From: Loki-b32 sp048882645
GTDB lineage: Archaea; Asgardarchaeota; Lokiarchaeia; Sigyniarchaeales; SOKP01
Assembly: GCA_048882645.1 (NCBI GenBank)
Contig: JBHLRJ010000003.1
Location: forward strand, 1 to 64,000
Direction: 5' to 3'
DNA: 64,000 nucleotides
Made by a program: the position numbers and the translations under genes. The notes beneath the pieces were generated by a model that worked only from the letters and a program-made list of their open reading frames with translations, was not told where the DNA came from and did not search any database. This document shows, piece after piece, positions 62,275-64,000 of the stretch. Each line of letters begins with the position of its first letter. Positions within the stretch are counted from its first letter, which is position 1.

Positions 62275-64000
62275 ATGACTAAATGTGCCTTCTGTGGTGA
62301 AAATGTAGGCTTTTTACCTTTCAAGTGCCGTTATTGCGGGAAAAATTTTTGTGCTTAACATAGAATGCCCGAAAATCATGATTGTTCCCAGGATTTAGCA
62401 CTTGAAAAAATAAAAGATGAGGTAATTAAGAAAGTTTTAGATGAAGAAGATTTTCCGGAATTAATTAAAGGAGTAAAATTAGTGGAAAAAACAGTCAGCT
62501 TTCAAGGTACTTTCTCAGGAGAGACTTTAATGTTAAAGGTGATAAAGGGGCATTCCTATGAAATACATTACCACATTAATCGACCATATTTTCAAAAGTT
62601 TGGTATTTTGATAAGTGATGAGAAAGTTTCGATGCAAGGAACAAGTCCAGTCTCTCAAGATGGTAAATTTTTATATAGTGCTTTAAGCACGGGAATGATA
62701 GGGGTTAATACAAGGTACTTAGCTTCCCTTAATGATTTTCCACAGTTATTTGTGGATATTATCATATACGATCTAGGATCAAAAACAGAACTTACAGATA
62801 GATTTAAGAATATTCCAATTATACCGGAAGAAAAGCAAATTATCATTGAATTAGAGAGTTATCTAAATGAAACAATCCCAGTTGTTGAGAAATTGGGAGA
62901 AAATACGTTTGGAATTATAATTAAAAATAACCATGTAAAACATATAGATTTACACAGTAAGGGTTTGGAAGAGATACCTAGTTCAATTTGGGAATTAAAA
63001 CAATTGAAAACACTTGATTTAAGTTCTAATCGTTTTAAATCTTTACCAGAGATTCCTAAATGGCATGATTCACTTCAAGAACTAAACTTAAGTCATAATC
63101 TATATCTACAAGAGTTACCTAAAACAATAGATTCTTTAAAAGCACTCAAAAAATTAAATTTGAGTCATCGTAAATCTTTAAGTAGATTACCTTTAAAATT
63201 CAAGGATATAGGCAAACCTTTTGGGTTAGACAGTGTGGATTTGAGCCACTGTAATATCTCTATAATCGTCGATTTAGAAAACTCGACAAATATTTTTACC
63301 AAATCACTAGATTTTAGAGGTAATCCAATTAGCCTTAAAGAAAGAAAAAGAATTTACCAATGGGACTTTCCAAAGTTATTCATTGAACCAATCTTATTTT
63401 TTATAGAAAAAGAGAGCAAATTGATTGAAGATACTCCAGTTGCTACATTACGAGATATCATTAAAAATGATCTTGAGGAGGATAATAGAGTTGTTGCTCT
63501 TTATATTATTATCAATAATTATTTCAGTGAAGAGATACCACTCATTAGAGATATAATTATACAAGACGAATCAACATTAGTAATTACAACTATGTTTAAA
63601 CTGCTGAAGAAAATTAATAATAAGAAAAGTGATGTCCTCATAGAGGAGATCCTTATGAGATATTCAAGAGTGTATCATATTAGTGAAGATGAGGTTCAAT
63701 TCTTCATTGATTTAGAGGCAGAGTTAGTTGAGGAAGGGGATTATGAAATTATAAAAATTGGACATTATACGGATTATATATATTACGGACCTCTTCAGCC
63801 CTCAATTCAGGATCTAGGGATTGAATATGATCAAATCATGGAGTATTTTGGAAACTCAGACATTTTTAGGAATCTTTTTTGGGTTGATGATGGAAATGTA
63901 AAACTTCTTGTCGTTGGAGGATTTTTAAATAAATTTCTGCCTGATTCAATTGGACATCTTAAAAATTTAGAATTTCTTGACTTGAGGGGAAGTAGGGTAA
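62275..64000 (+). pseudogene. AN1 zinc finger-LRR protein, interrupted by an in-frame TAA and cut by window end
   Basis: From ATG at 62275, CAFCGENVGFLPFKCRYCGKNFCA runs into TAA at 62356-62358 and then continues HRMPENHDC. Together these form a complete AN1-type zinc finger whose stop lies in the variable spot of FCxxHRxPExHDC. The frame then stays open to the window edge: an alpha/beta stretch, LRRs (IDLHSKGLEEIPSSIWELK, LDLSSNRFKSLPE) and a helical region, then LPDSIGHLKNLEFLDLRGS. Initiation could resume at ATG 62365. AN1 fingers are a eukaryote-like feature. The protein would exceed 570 residues. Confidence 0.8.

Noticed and set aside
1..64000. CRISPR array or long direct repeats
   Set aside because: No regularly spaced repeats were seen. 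The only repeated DNA of note is the 59-bp promoter block and the repeats inside TPR and LRR genes.
1..64000. Use of TGA or TAA as a sense codon in this organism
   Set aside because: Many intact genes end normally with TAA, TAG or TGA (for example TGA for the radical SAM gene at 42642), and TGG is used freely for Trp, so the in-frame stops are local events.

Overview
The window is strongly A+T-rich, gene-dense archaeal DNA that most resembles an Asgard archaeon of the Lokiarchaeota/Prometheoarchaeum type. That assignment is an inference from gene content: several Ras/Rab/Arf/Rag-like small GTPases, longin-like domains, an AN1-type zinc finger, many leucine-rich-repeat (LRR), TPR and TIR proteins, a WD40 protein, and a geranylgeranyl-reductase-family flavoprotein. 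These sit beside prokaryotic genes such as a two-component system, ACT, PaaI, VOC, GNAT and radical SAM proteins. Starts are preceded by GAGG/GGTG-type ribosome sites and genes often end in T-runs. No rRNA, CRISPR array or intact transposase is visible.

Layout. 0-7 kb: a truncated aminotransferase, two membrane proteins, a decayed Cys-motif gene, an OFA-type MFS transporter, a tandem pair of short-chain dehydrogenases and membrane orphans. 7.5-10.7 kb: a TPR protein, an unknown protein and a NADAR-family glycosidase in a row. 10.7-17.5 kb, all minus strand: a small GTPase with a C-terminal Cys/His module, an ARPP-1 protein, an isochorismatase-fold protein without its usual nucleophile, a large WD40 membrane protein, and a second GTPase-like protein with a degenerate P-loop and the same Cys/His module. 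17.6-25.3 kb: membrane proteins, an exosortase-like protein, a geranylgeranyl-reductase-family protein, a flavodoxin/ferredoxin (EFR1-type) protein, and VOC and DUF362 proteins.

25.3-30 kb: a third GTPase-like protein with a degenerate P-loop, then a Rab-like GTPase-LRR-TIR gene split by one in-frame TAA. Two paralogous 28-residue peptide genes that are not in any family I recognise flank this gene, and they share a 59-bp promoter block containing an inverted repeat. 30-41 kb: winged-helix regulators, TPR and hydrolase genes, then a signalling cluster (sensor kinase, receiver fused to a longin-like domain, Rag/Arf-like GTPase) bracketed by two paralogous small membrane proteins, and a free longin-like protein. 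41-46 kb: BRCT and radical SAM/SPASM genes that share one base, GNAT, a small regulator near a perfect palindrome, and two disrupted small genes. 46-52 kb: a TPR protein ending in a longin-like domain and a 1133-residue TIR-TPR protein. 52-64 kb: two degenerate tRNA-like sequences, GNAT, MBL-fold, LRR-TIR, winged-helix and zinc-ribbon genes, a 1030-residue LRR protein, and an AN1-LRR gene interrupted by a TAA and cut by the window end.

Themes. The window combines eukaryote-like signalling parts (GTPase plus longin plus phosphorelay) with architectures known from immune proteins (TIR with LRR or TPR, WD40, NADAR). The best candidate for an undescribed system is the GTPase-LRR-TIR gene with its two flanking, apparently co-regulated 28-residue peptides. 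At least five genes carry a single in-frame stop or frameshift, so gene decay and assembly error must both be considered.
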